From Thalassospira xiamenensis M-5 = DSM 17429 (GTDB lineage: Bacteria > Pseudomonadota > Alphaproteobacteria > Rhodospirillales > Thalassospiraceae): a DNA stretch of 64,000 nt. Location: assembly GCF_000300235.2 (NCBI RefSeq), contig NZ_CP004388.1, positions 2,089,501-2,153,500 on the forward strand, read 5' to 3'. Made by a program: the position numbers and the translations under genes. Positions 19,475-27,927 of the stretch are shown piece after piece (positions within the stretch are counted from its first letter, which is position 1; the number at the start of each line of letters is the position of its first letter). The notes beneath the pieces are model-generated. The model was not told the DNA's origin and ran no database searches. It was given only the letters and a program-made list of their open reading frames with translations.

Positions 19475-19506
19475 AAAAAGCACCAATCAACCGGAATTAT
19501 GACCAT

Positions 19507-19533
19507 AACGGCCCATTTCGGGCCGTTTTGTTT
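19507..19533 (+). terminator. Terminator between holB and metG
   Basis: AACGGCCC (19507-19514), loop ATTTC, GGGCCGTT (19520-19527), then TTGTTT. It lies 28 nt before the metG start and therefore inside its leader if metG has its own upstream promoter. Confidence 0.8.
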
Positions 19534-19560
19534 CACGACTTGCGCGAAGGATTTGCGATC

Positions 19561-21126
19561 ATGACCGGGCACAAACAGCCCTATTACATCACAACACCGA
19601 TCTATTACGTTAATGACAAGCCGCATATAGGACATGCCTATACCACGCTTGCCTGCGACGTTCTGGCCCGCTTCAAGCGCCTGGACGGTTATGACGTGAT
19701 GTTCCTGACCGGCACCGATGAACATGGCCAGAAGGTCGACAAATCGGCTGCGGCCAAGGGGATCGATCCGCAAACCTTTACCGATCAGGTCTCGCAGAAT
19801 TTTCGCGATCTTGCCGTTCATATGAATTATTCAAATGACGATTTCATTCGCACGACCGAAGAACGCCACAAGAAAGCCTGTCAGGCACTCTGGAATACAT
19901 TGCTTGAAAAGGGCGAAATTTATCTTGGCTCTTATGACGGTTGGTATTCCGTTCGCGATGAGGCGTTCTACGGCGAAAAGGAACTGATTGAAAAGGATGG
20001 GGAAAAGGTTGCACCAACCGGTGCCCCCGTCGAGTGGGTTTCCGAGCCCAGCTATTTCTTCAAGCTGTCCGCCTGGGGCGATCGCTTGCTGAAATTCTAT
20101 GACGACAATCCCAGTTTCATTGCGCCACAGTCACGCCGTAACGAGGTGATCAGCTTTGTAAAGGGTGGCATGCATGATTTGTCGGTATCGCGGACCAGCT
20201 TTAAATGGGGCGTACCGGTACCGGGCGACGAAGATCATGTCATGTATGTCTGGCTTGACGCGTTGACCAACTATCTGACCGCGATCGGTTATCCGGATGC
20301 GGATCCGGCGAAACTTGCAAAGTTCTGGCCTGCAGATCTGCATATGGTTGGCAAGGATATCCTTAGGTTCCATGCTGTTTATTGGCCAGCATTCCTTTTG
20401 GCCGCCGGGATCACGCCGCCGAAACGGGTCTTTGCGCATGGCTGGTGGACCAATGAGGGGCAGAAAATCTCTAAATCGCTTGGAAATGTGATTGATCCCT
20501 ACGACCTTACAGATCGGTATGGTTTGGATCAGACACGTTATTTCCTGCTGCGCGAAGTTCCTTTCGGTAACGACGGTGACTTCTCGCATCGTTCGATGGT
20601 CAACCGCATGAATAGCGAGCTGGCCAACGATCTTGGCAATATGTGCCAGCGCGTCCTTTCGATGATCCACAAGAATTGCAACGCTTCTGTCCCGACCGCA
20701 GGTGACTTTACCGAGGCTGATCAGGCCATCCTTGGCAAGGCCTATGGCATGCTTGATAACGTTCGTCCGCTATTTGATGCACAGGCATTTCATAAAGGCA
20801 TCGAAGCAATTTGGGAATTGGTTGGTGACGCGAACCGCTACGTCGATGAAATGGCTCCTTGGGGCTTGAAGAAGACCGACCCGGCGCGCATGGAAACTGT
20901 CCTGTATGTCCTGGCCGAAGTCATTCGTCATGTCGGTATTCTGGTGCAGCCGTTGATGCCCGCATCTGCTGCCAAAATCCTTGACCAGCTTGTTCTGCCG
21001 GTCGATCAGCGCGGATTTGAACAGCTTGGCGCAGATCACGCCCTGGTCTCAGGCTCCGAACTGCCAAAGCCGGAAGGCGTATTCCCGCGCTATGTCGAAG
21101 CCGAAGACGAAGGAGAGAAGGCATGA
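19561..21126 (+). CDS. metG: Methionyl-tRNA synthetase
   Basis: Class I aminoacyl-tRNA synthetase of 521 aa. The HIGH motif PHIGH is at residues 21-25 and the KMSKS motif appears as KISKS near 302. The anticodon-binding helical domain occupies about 380-510. It is the short form without the C-terminal dimerisation (Trbp111-like) domain. Start at 19561: AAGGA lies 9 nt upstream; the longer reading from 19528 would run through the terminator arm. It overlaps tatD by 4 nt (ATGA). Confidence 0.96.
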   Translation: MTGHKQPYYITTPIYYVNDKPHIGHAYTTLACDVLARFKRLDGYDVMFLTGTDEHGQKVDKSAAAKGIDPQTFTDQVSQNFRDLAVHMNYSNDDFIRTTEERHKKACQALWNTLLEKGEIYLGSYDGWYSVRDEAFYGEKELIEKDGEKVAPTGAPVEWVSEPSYFFKLSAWGDRLLKFYDDNPSFIAPQSRRNEVISFVKGGMHDLSVSRTSFKWGVPVPGDEDHVMYVWLDALTNYLTAIGYPDADPAKLAKFWPADLHMVGKDILRFHAVYWPAFLLAAGITPPKRVFAHGWWTNEGQKISKSLGNVIDPYDLTDRYGLDQTRYFLLREVPFGNDGDFSHRSMVNRMNSELANDLGNMCQRVLSMIHKNCNASVPTAGDFTEADQAILGKAYGMLDNVRPLFDAQAFHKGIEAIWELVGDANRYVDEMAPWGLKKTDPARMETVLYVLAEVIRHVGILVQPLMPASAAKILDQLVLPVDQRGFEQLGADHALVSGSELPKPEGVFPRYVEAEDEGEKA

Positions 21127-21941
21127 ATGTCGCACTTGTCGACAGCCACTGCCATCTGGATTATCCCCAGTTTTCCGAAGACCTTCCGGGCACAATTGAA
21201 CGTGCCAGGAATGCTGGTGTCGGTATGATGGTCAGTATCGGCGTCAAGCTTTCGACTTTCGAAAATGTTCGCGCCGTCGCTGCCAAAGCTGACCACATTT
21301 ACTGCACGGTCGGTGTCCATCCGCACGAGGCGGGCGAGGAGGGGCTTTCATCACCTGATCGCCTGATCGAAATGGCATCCGATCCGAAGATTATCGGTAT
21401 CGGCGAAAGCGGCCTTGATTATTATTACGATCATGCCCCCCGCGAAGCACAGCGCCAAAGCTTTCGCGCCCATATTGCCGCATGTCGCGAAACCGGTCTG
21501 CCATTGATTGTCCACACACGTGACGCAGACGATGACACGATGGATATCCTTGAAGAGGAATATGAAAAGGGGCCGTTTACTGGTGTCATTCATTGCTTTT
21601 CAAGTTCGGCGACGCTGGCGCAACGTGCCTTGAAGATTGGTTTTTATATCTCGTGCTCCGGGATTATTACCTTCAATTCCGCAAAAGAAATCCAGGCAGC
21701 GGTCGCTGATGTTCCGCTTGACCGTTTGCTTGTGGAAACCGATGCGCCATATCTGGCACCAGTCCCGAAGCGCGGTAAACCAAACGAACCAAGCTATGTC
21801 GCACATACAGCGGCAAAACTTGCTCAGATCAAGGGCGTTGATGTTCAAGAAATAGCTCGGATAACCAGCGATAATTTCTTCACACTATTCAAGAAAGCTG
21901 ATTGCAAGAATCTTCTGTCCCTGGAGGCAGGCGAACAGTGA
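21123..21941 (+). CDS. TatD-family metal-dependent DNase
   Basis: TIM-barrel hydrolase of 272 aa. Metal ligands H9 and H11 (SHCHLD), the GESGLDYY motif, HTRDAD, HCFSSS and the final ETDAPYLAP are all present. Members act as 3' exonucleases in DNA repair or RNA quality control. It is translationally coupled to metG upstream and to the metallo-hydrolase downstream (GTGA overlap at 21938). This metG-tatD-MBL order is common. Confidence 0.93.
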   Translation: MNVALVDSHCHLDYPQFSEDLPGTIERARNAGVGMMVSIGVKLSTFENVRAVAAKADHIYCTVGVHPHEAGEEGLSSPDRLIEMASDPKIIGIGESGLDYYYDHAPREAQRQSFRAHIAACRETGLPLIVHTRDADDDTMDILEEEYEKGPFTGVIHCFSSSATLAQRALKIGFYISCSGIITFNSAKEIQAAVADVPLDRLLVETDAPYLAPVPKRGKPNEPSYVAHTAAKLAQIKGVDVQEIARITSDNFFTLFKKADCKNLLSLEAGEQ

Positions 21942-22711
21942 CAAAAATCACCATTCTGGGCTGCGGATCATCAAACGGTGTCCCATCCGTTGGCTTGGGA
22001 TGGGGAAAGTGCAATCCGAAAAATCCGAAAAACCGTCGTCTGAGAAGTTCAATCCTGATCGAGCAGGCAGGTAAAAAAATCCTGGTCGATGTGACACCGG
22101 ATTTTCGTGAGCAGGCATTGCGCCATGACATCAATCATGTTGATGCGGTGCTGTTCACACATGCACATGCAGATCATGTCCATGGCATAGATGAGCTTCG
22201 CTGGATCAATGTCGCGATGCATCGACCGATCAATATTTACGCGTCTGCCGAAACCATCTCTGACATTGATCATCGTTTTGCCTATGTGTTTGAACCATTG
22301 GCCAACGGCACAGACTTTTATTACAAACCTGTGCTGATCCCGCATGTGATATCCGGGCCGTTTGAAGCGGCAGGGGTTCCGATAACCGTTTTCCGTCAGG
22401 ATCACGGTTACGGTGAAACACTTGGCTTCAAAGTTGGGAAATTTGCCTATTCAACGGACGTGGTCAATTTCCCGGAAGAATCTCGAGAACATCTTTACGG
22501 GCTGGATGTCTGGGTTGTTGATTGCCTTCGTCATAAACCGCATGCGACGCACGCACATCTTGAAAAGGCATTGCAGTGGGTTGAGGAATTCAAACCCAAA
22601 CAAACTTACTTCACGCATATGAGCATTCTTTTTGATTACGATGAAGCAATGGCAGATACGCCGGATCATGTCGCGCCAGCGTATGATGGGCTGGTTATTG
22701 ATCTGGATTGA
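21938..22711 (+). CDS. PhnP-like metallo-beta-lactamase-fold hydrolase
   Basis: Metal hydrolase of 257 aa. The HxHxDH motif is H75-A-H77-A-D79-H80 (FTHAHADHVHGID), with later ligands in QDHGYGET, STDV and THMS. It resembles PhnP-type phosphodiesterases; the real substrate is unknown. GTG start at 21938, with GGAGG about 10 nt upstream and overlap with the tatD stop; a reading from 21902 would add residues inside tatD. It ends the metG operon. Confidence 0.87.
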   Translation: MTKITILGCGSSNGVPSVGLGWGKCNPKNPKNRRLRSSILIEQAGKKILVDVTPDFREQALRHDINHVDAVLFTHAHADHVHGIDELRWINVAMHRPINIYASAETISDIDHRFAYVFEPLANGTDFYYKPVLIPHVISGPFEAAGVPITVFRQDHGYGETLGFKVGKFAYSTDVVNFPEESREHLYGLDVWVVDCLRHKPHATHAHLEKALQWVEEFKPKQTYFTHMSILFDYDEAMADTPDHVAPAYDGLVIDLD

Positions 22712-22954
22712 AGGACGGAAAGGTTGCTCATTCTCCTACACTAAAAAGTTCTATAATATATATTATGACAAATTAAACGTTATCTGTTTAATGAGAAAGT
22801 TCAGTCAAGCTGTTGTTATAAAACATAATACTTTTTCATGATTGGCGTTGTTAAATTTCTGCTCGACTATCATCGTGACACATTCCAAGCTTTTCTTTTT
22901 GCGCCTGTCGTCTGTATTTTCGTACGCGAACCTCTTGGCTGCAGTGCAGACCAA
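22712..22954. other. AT-rich spacer between convergent genes
   Basis: The 243-bp gap between the MBL hydrolase and the 3' end of the MarR-type gene is much richer in A and T than its surroundings. It holds a perfect 14-bp palindrome ATAATATATATTAT (22753-22766) and an inverted repeat ATTAAAC-N7-GTTTAAT (22772-22792). No gene is supported. Since both flanking genes end here, the palindromes may act at transcript ends. Confidence 0.5.
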
Positions 22955-23455
22955 TCAATGAGCGGATCTGGGTGGTTCACCACCCTTCTCTACGATTACC
23001 TCATGATCAAGCAGTGGTGCGACGTCATAGTCGCTGGCGTCCATCATACCGGAGACACGCTGCAGGGCTGCGATGAGGAAGCTTTGCTCCCACTCGTCAA
23101 GCGCCTTGAACTTATCAGAAAACCGATCATGAAGTGCCATTGGTGCACGACCCAGAACATTTCGACCATGCTCGGTCAATTGCACAAAGACCTTTCGTTT
23201 GTCTGTATTTCCGCGCGCACGCATCACGAGGTTCATCGCCTGAAGCCTATCGACAAGCGCCGTTGCGGAAGCCTGGGCAAGATTGACCTTCCCGGCGATT
23301 TCCCCAACGGTCATTTCCCCGAATTCTTCAAGAGACTGGAGGACAATAAGTTGCGATGTCTTGAGGCCGGTGACTTTTCCAAGCTTTTTGGCGTGAATGT
23401 CGCTGGCACGTAAAATGCGTCGAATTGAAATGAGCGCTTCGTGCAACTTGTCCAT
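22955..23455 (-). CDS. ectR: MarR-family regulator of the ectoine operon (EctR-like)
   Basis: Winged-helix MarR-family protein of 166 aa. The recognition region reads TVGEIAGKVNLAQASATALV, and the wing carries the DKRKVFVQLTEHG segment. It is divergent from ectA across a 320-bp region, the arrangement known for EctR1, the MarR-type repressor of ectABC-ask in halophilic methylotrophs. Start at 23455 (MDKLHEA); a longer reading to 23566 adds residues unlike MarR proteins. The function is inferred from position, but the family is clear. Confidence 0.82.
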   Translation of the reverse strand: MDKLHEALISIRRILRASDIHAKKLGKVTGLKTSQLIVLQSLEEFGEMTVGEIAGKVNLAQASATALVDRLQAMNLVMRARGNTDKRKVFVQLTEHGRNVLGRAPMALHDRFSDKFKALDEWEQSFLIAALQRVSGMMDASDYDVAPLLDHEVIVEKGGEPPRSAH

Positions 23456-23775
23456 GCGGCAATTTCCGGAATTTGTTGTTCTGATTTGACCAACTAATAC
23501 CCCATAAAACTGATACTCTGCAACGTTTTCCGGACTCTTTACATAGATGATCGAAATATATTTCAATCGAAATCCGTTGTATCATCTATGCAAATTTCTT
23601 TGATTCCCCCATAAAGCGAATGGGCCCACAAAAAATAAAATATCAAATGATATCAATGTATTGAGAGATATCACGATTTCATCACAGAGCGCATGTTGAC
23701 CTTTTTGCATCGATATTCTATATATTTATCGCGACATGAAAGATCGTGTATCGAAATAATAGAGCAGATAGACCG
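23456..23775. promoter_or_regulatory. Divergent ectR-ectA control region
   Basis: AT-rich 320-bp region. It contains the octamer ATCGAAAT three times (23550-23557, 23566-23573, 23750-23757), the perfect palindrome GAAATATATTTC (23553-23564), a 10-bp inverted repeat CATAGATGAT/ATCATCTATG (23542-23551 with 23581-23590), and ATATCA-AA-TGATAT near 23640. Since MarR proteins bind palindromes of about 16-20 bp, these are candidate EctR operators. The last octamer lies in the presumed ectA leader. Confidence 0.6.
23696..23724 (+). promoter_or_regulatory. Likely sigma-70 promoter of ectA
   Basis: TTGACC (23696-23701), 17-bp spacer, TATATA (23719-23724). Transcription would start near 23731, about 45 nt before the ectA ATG. 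The match to the vegetative consensus is good for this window. Confidence 0.65.
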
Positions 23776-24324
23776 ATGAAAATTGCCACCACAAACGGCA
23801 ATAACGGCCGTAAAGCCAATTTGATGATCCGGAAACCCAAGGCCACAGACGGTGCAGCAGTCAATGAATTGATTGCTGAATGCAAGCCGCTGGACGAAAA
23901 TTCTGTTTATTGCAACCTTTTGCAATGTTCGCATTTCGCAGATACCTGCGTGATCGCAGAACTTAACGGCGAGCCCGTAGGGTTCGTTTCCGGCTACATT
24001 GTTCCGGAAAATCCGGAACGTCTGTTTATCTGGCAGGTTGCCGTTTCACCAAAGGCGCGCGGCCTGAAGCTTGCGAAGTCCATGATTCTTGAAATACTTG
24101 ATCGCCCGATTTGCCATGACGTAACCGAACTGCAGACGACCATCACGTCGTCGAATGCACCGTCACAGGGTGTTTTCCGTTCCGTGGCACGCGAACTGGA
24201 GACCGAGGTCAAACGCAAGGTCCTGTTCGAACGCGAAACGCATTTCGATGGCGCATCCGCAAGTGAAATACTTTGGCAGATCGGCCCGTTCGAGCGTGAG
24301 GACGTTGCGCGCGTAGCAGCCTGA
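23776..24324 (+). CDS. ectA: Diaminobutyrate acetyltransferase EctA
   Basis: GNAT-family enzyme of 182 aa that acetylates L-2,4-diaminobutyrate with acetyl-CoA to N-gamma-acetyl-diaminobutyrate, the second committed step of ectoine synthesis. The family motifs ENSVYCNLLQC and the acetyl-CoA loop VSPKARGLKLAK are visible. The start is set at MKIATTNG (23776); MIRKPKAT, 16 residues later, is a possible alternative, and there is no strong ribosome site for either. First gene of ectABC-ask. Confidence 0.95.
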   Translation: MKIATTNGNNGRKANLMIRKPKATDGAAVNELIAECKPLDENSVYCNLLQCSHFADTCVIAELNGEPVGFVSGYIVPENPERLFIWQVAVSPKARGLKLAKSMILEILDRPICHDVTELQTTITSSNAPSQGVFRSVARELETEVKRKVLFERETHFDGASASEILWQIGPFEREDVARVAA

Positions 24325-24353
24325 TCGCCAGATCATCATTTTCCTGCTTTCTG

Positions 24354-24403
24354 CTGTCATTTAGTTGGAACAAACCGGCTTGCCCGGACGTTTGCTATGA
24401 CAG
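24354..24403 (+). other. Stem-loop between ectA and ectB
   Basis: CTGTCAT (24354-24360) pairs with ATGACAG (24397-24403), and inside it CAAAC (24371-24375) pairs with GTTTG (24390-24394), capped by CGG/CCG. No U-tail follows directly, so a role in mRNA processing or stability is more likely than termination. Confidence 0.55.
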
Positions 24404-24440
24404 GACCATTTTTTTATTTTCCCAATCAAAAGAGGGAATT

Positions 24441-25724
24441 ATGACTGTATTTGATCGTCTTGAATCGGAAGTCCAGAGCTATGCTCGCTCCTTTCCTGTT
24501 ACCTTTGAAAAAGCGGAAGGTGCTTGGCTGACCGATACCGATGGCAAACGTTATCTCGACTTCCTTGCTGGTGCAGGTAGCCTTAACTATGGGCATAATC
24601 ACCCTGTGTTGCAGGAAAAACTGATCGATTATATCAAATCGAACGGCATTACTCATGGCTTGGATATGCACACCAAGGCCAAGGCTGCTTTCCTGAATGC
24701 AATGGAAAGCAAAGTCCTGAAACCACGCAACATGGATTATAAAATCCAGTTTACCGGCCCAACCGGTACCAACGCGGTTGAGGCGGCCCTTAAGCTTGCG
24801 CGCCGTGTAAAAGGACGCGAAACCGTGATTTCATTCACCAATGGTTTCCACGGTGTAACACTTGGTGCACTGGCAATTACAGGTAACGAGCATCATCGTG
24901 GTGCTGCCGGGGTATCTCTTGATAATGCCGTGGCGGTCCCCTTCGATGGTTACATGGGTGACGGTGCCGACACGACTGAATATCTGGACCGTGTTCTGGG
25001 CGACAATTCAAGTGGTATCGCCCTGCCAGCTGCCATCATCGTTGAAACCGTTCAGGGCGAAGGCGGGCTGAACGCTGCTGATTTTGACTGGCTGAGAAAG
25101 CTGGAACAGGTCTGCCGTAAGCACGATATCCTGCTGATCGTTGATGATATTCAGGCGGGTTGTGGCCGAACAGGCACCTTCTTCAGCTTTGAGCCAGCCG
25201 GGATCAAGCCCGATATGGTGACGCTTTCTAAATCGCTTTCGGCTTATGGTTTGCCGCTGGCGGTTGTTCTGATCAAACCGGAATATGATGTATGGCATCC
25301 GGGTGAACACAATGGCACGTTCCGCGGCAATAACCATGCATTTGTGACGGCGGCGGCTGCACTTGATCATTTCTGGTCGGATGACAGGTTCGCTAGCGAT
25401 ATCCGAGACAAGGCCGACTTCCTTGGCAAGCGCCTTGAACAGATTGCCGAACGCTATGGCGATGGGAAAATCTATCGCAAAGGTCGCGGCTTGATGCAGG
25501 GTATCTGCTTTGAAAGTGGCGAGGTCGCATCCAAGGTTACCAAGGAATGTTTCGCGCACAATCTGGTTATCGAAACCAGTGGCCCGGAAGACGAAGTCGT
25601 CAAATGCCTGGTGCCCTTGATCATTTCCAAAGAAGATCTGGCCCACGGCCTTGATATTCTGGAAATGGCGACCGCCAAGGCAATGGACAAGGAAATTGTT
25701 GCACCAAAGGCTGCTGCTGAATGA
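24441..25724 (+). CDS. ectB: Diaminobutyrate-2-oxoglutarate transaminase EctB
   Basis: PLP-dependent class III aminotransferase of 427 aa that converts aspartate semialdehyde to L-2,4-diaminobutyrate. The cofactor lysine is K264 (TLSKSLSAYG), and D235/D236 in VDDIQAGCGRTG bind the pyridine ring. Full-length, with a purine-rich ribosome site (AGAGGGA) before the ATG. It lies between ectA and ectC. Its substrate is supplied through the pathway-specific aspartate kinase at the end of the operon. Confidence 0.96.
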   Translation: MTVFDRLESEVQSYARSFPVTFEKAEGAWLTDTDGKRYLDFLAGAGSLNYGHNHPVLQEKLIDYIKSNGITHGLDMHTKAKAAFLNAMESKVLKPRNMDYKIQFTGPTGTNAVEAALKLARRVKGRETVISFTNGFHGVTLGALAITGNEHHRGAAGVSLDNAVAVPFDGYMGDGADTTEYLDRVLGDNSSGIALPAAIIVETVQGEGGLNAADFDWLRKLEQVCRKHDILLIVDDIQAGCGRTGTFFSFEPAGIKPDMVTLSKSLSAYGLPLAVVLIKPEYDVWHPGEHNGTFRGNNHAFVTAAAALDHFWSDDRFASDIRDKADFLGKRLEQIAERYGDGKIYRKGRGLMQGICFESGEVASKVTKECFAHNLVIETSGPEDEVVKCLVPLIISKEDLAHGLDILEMATAKAMDKEIVAPKAAAE

Positions 25725-25732
25725 TTTTATCT

Positions 25733-25754
25733 GGGCGACATCACGGTGTCGCCC
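25733..25754 (+). other. Hairpin between ectB and ectC
   Basis: Perfect 8-bp stem GGGCGACA (25733-25740) and TGTCGCCC (25747-25754) with a 6-nt loop, 8 nt past the ectB stop, and no T-run. A candidate intercistronic stabiliser or processing site. Confidence 0.65.
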
Positions 25755-25789
25755 TGCCCCACGGTTCTAATTAAATCAAAGAGTTATAC

Positions 25790-26191
25790 ATGATTGTTCG
25801 TACACTGAAAGAATGTGAAGCATCCGGTCGCCGTATCGTCGCCGATAACTGGGAAAGCACTCGTCTGTCGCTTGCTGATGATGGCATGGGTTTCTCGTTC
25901 CACATCACCACGATCTATGCCGGCACCGAGACCGAAATTTGCTACGCCAACCATTTCGAGACCGTGTATTGCATTTCTGGTAATGGCGAAGTCGAAACCA
26001 TCGCGGACGGCAAGAAATACAAGATCGTGCCTGGCACAGTTTACATACTCAATAAGCACGATCGTCATTATCTGCGTGGTGGCACTGAGGATATGGTGGT
26101 TGCCTGTGCGTTCAACCCGCCGCTTAACGGGCGCGAAACCCACGATGAAAACGGGGTTTACCCGCTTGATGGTGATGCACTCGCCAGCTAG
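25790..26191 (+). CDS. ectC: Ectoine synthase EctC
   Basis: Cupin enzyme of 133 aa that cyclises N-gamma-acetyl-diaminobutyrate to ectoine with loss of water. The three metal ligands known from the Paenibacillus enzyme fall at the same numbers here: E57, Y85 and H93. The length equals the typical family length. It is flanked on both sides by GC-rich hairpins. No ectoine hydroxylase gene (ectD) follows it, so this cluster by itself makes ectoine and not 5-hydroxyectoine. Confidence 0.97.
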   Translation: MIVRTLKECEASGRRIVADNWESTRLSLADDGMGFSFHITTIYAGTETEICYANHFETVYCISGNGEVETIADGKKYKIVPGTVYILNKHDRHYLRGGTEDMVVACAFNPPLNGRETHDENGVYPLDGDALAS

Positions 26192-26200
26192 GGCTTTTGC

Positions 26201-26230
26201 TTTGGGGCGGCCATTACGGACCGCCCCAAG
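26201..26230 (+). other. Hairpin between ectC and ask
   Basis: TTGGGGCGG (26202-26210) pairs with CCGCCCCAA (26221-26229), and the loop can add a CC/GG pair. No T-run follows. It lies 10 nt after the ectC stop and could limit ask expression relative to ectC or mark a processing site. Confidence 0.6.
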
Positions 26231-26277
26231 CTTTGAATGAATAGACTTTTCAAGGAAACGCCCCCAAAGGAGGCAAC

Positions 26278-27777
26278 ATGCTTTCAGCCCAGAAAAAGAC
26301 TGTCGCAAAAACGGACGCTGGGCATAGCGTTCACAAGATCGGCGGAACATCGATGTCGCAGGTCAATGCCGTAATGGACAACATCCTTGTCGGCAATCGT
26401 AGCGATGAAGAACTTTATAACCGCGTTTTTGTGGTTTCGGCTTATGGCGGTTTCACTGACATGCTGCTGGAAAACAAAAAGACCGGTGAAGCCGGCGTTT
26501 ATCAGCTTTATGCGGGTTCGGAAACCGATTGGGCATGGGGCGATTCCCTGACCAAGGTTTCTGAAAAGATGTGTGCGATTAACGAAGAAATCTTTGGCGA
26601 TGCGCCGGAGCTCAAGCTGGCAAATGCATTCGTTCAAGAGCGTATCGAAGGCACGCGCAGTTGTCTGATGGACCTGCATCGCCTGTGCAGCTTTGGGCAT
26701 TTCAAACTTGAAAAGCATTTGCTGACTGTTCGCGAAATGCTCAGCGCGATTGGTGAATCGCATAGTGCCCACAACACCATGCTGTTGCTCCGTGCCAAGG
26801 GTGTTAATGCTGTTTTTGCCGACCTTTCTGGCTGGCGTGAGCCGGAAGCATCAACGCTTGATGGCCGTATCGAAAAGGTATTTTCCGATATCGACATCGC
26901 CAAACAGCTTCCGATTGCCACTGGCTATGCCCAGTGCAGCGAAGGTTTGATGAGCATCTATGGTCGCGGATACAGCGAAGTAACGTTTTCGCGTATCGCC
27001 TGCCTGACACAGGCCCGCGAAGCGATCATTCACAAGGAATTCCACCTGTCGAGTGCTGATCCTCGCATCGTCGGTGAGGATGCCGTGCGTCCGATTGGTC
27101 GCACCAGCTATGATGTCGCCGATCAGTTGTCAAATATGGGCATGGAAGCCATTCATCCGCGCGCAGCAAAGGGGCTGCGTCAGAATGATATCCCACTTCG
27201 TATTGCCAATACGTTTGAGCCGGAACATCCGGGGACCGTCATTGACGATCATTGGGACCCGGATGACAGCCGTGTCGAAATCGTGACTGGCGTACCGACA
27301 GCATTCGAGATCGAAGTGTTCAATCAGGACATGGTTGGTGTTGCCGGTGGTGAAGAAACAATTCTGAGTGTCCTGAAACGCTTCAAGGTTCCAACCGTCA
27401 CCAAGAACCTGAATGCAAACACGATCACGCATTATGTATCCGCACCGCTTAAGCAAATCCGCCGCTGTGTGGATGAGATCGAAGAGAAACAACCCGAAGC
27501 GAGTGTGAAAACCCGCAAGGTTGCAATTGTTTCTGTGATCGGTGCCAATATTGATCAGCCGGGCCTATTTGCCCGTGCGGTTGGCATTCTTGACGCCGAC
27601 GGCATTGAACTGGTCGCCAGCCACTATCCAAGTCGCCGTGTTGATCTTCAGTTCGTGGTTGCCGAAGGCGACTTCAACAAGGCAATTAAGGCATTGCATC
27701 GGGGGCTTGTCGAAGGCAAGCATAGCAAAGCTGACGATAAAAGCGTTGCCAAACCCGAAGAGCGTGCCGCAGCCTGA
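26278..27777 (+). CDS. ask: Ectoine-specific aspartate kinase
   Basis: Aspartate kinase of 499 aa of the Ask_Ect type, found in ectoine clusters; it phosphorylates aspartate so that aspartate semialdehyde reaches EctB. The kinase signature is KIGGTSM at residues 20-26. The C-terminal third carries two ACT-like regulatory domains (about 350-480). Pathway-specific copies of this type are thought to escape normal lysine/threonine feedback. AAAGGAGG lies just before the ATG. A strong terminator follows. Confidence 0.94.
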   Translation: MLSAQKKTVAKTDAGHSVHKIGGTSMSQVNAVMDNILVGNRSDEELYNRVFVVSAYGGFTDMLLENKKTGEAGVYQLYAGSETDWAWGDSLTKVSEKMCAINEEIFGDAPELKLANAFVQERIEGTRSCLMDLHRLCSFGHFKLEKHLLTVREMLSAIGESHSAHNTMLLLRAKGVNAVFADLSGWREPEASTLDGRIEKVFSDIDIAKQLPIATGYAQCSEGLMSIYGRGYSEVTFSRIACLTQAREAIIHKEFHLSSADPRIVGEDAVRPIGRTSYDVADQLSNMGMEAIHPRAAKGLRQNDIPLRIANTFEPEHPGTVIDDHWDPDDSRVEIVTGVPTAFEIEVFNQDMVGVAGGEETILSVLKRFKVPTVTKNLNANTITHYVSAPLKQIRRCVDEIEEKQPEASVKTRKVAIVSVIGANIDQPGLFARAVGILDADGIELVASHYPSRRVDLQFVVAEGDFNKAIKALHRGLVEGKHSKADDKSVAKPEERAAA

Positions 27778-27803
27778 TTAAATCAAGCGGCAATTACAAA
27801 TCG

Positions 27804-27838
27804 AAAACCGCCAGTCATCTTCTGGCGGTTTTTGTTTT
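27804..27838 (+). terminator. Terminator of the ect operon
   Basis: Perfect 11-bp stem AAAACCGCCAG (27804-27814) and CTGGCGGTTTT (27822-27832) with a 7-nt loop, followed by T-rich sequence. This closes ectABC-ask and separates it from mazG. Confidence 0.92.
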
Positions 27839-27927
27839 GCCTTGCTTTTCCGCGAGCTTGCCATGCAGGGTATGTCGCGTTACGACAGAATGAACAAGTC
27901 ACAACGAATAAGCAGGACATTACGGAC

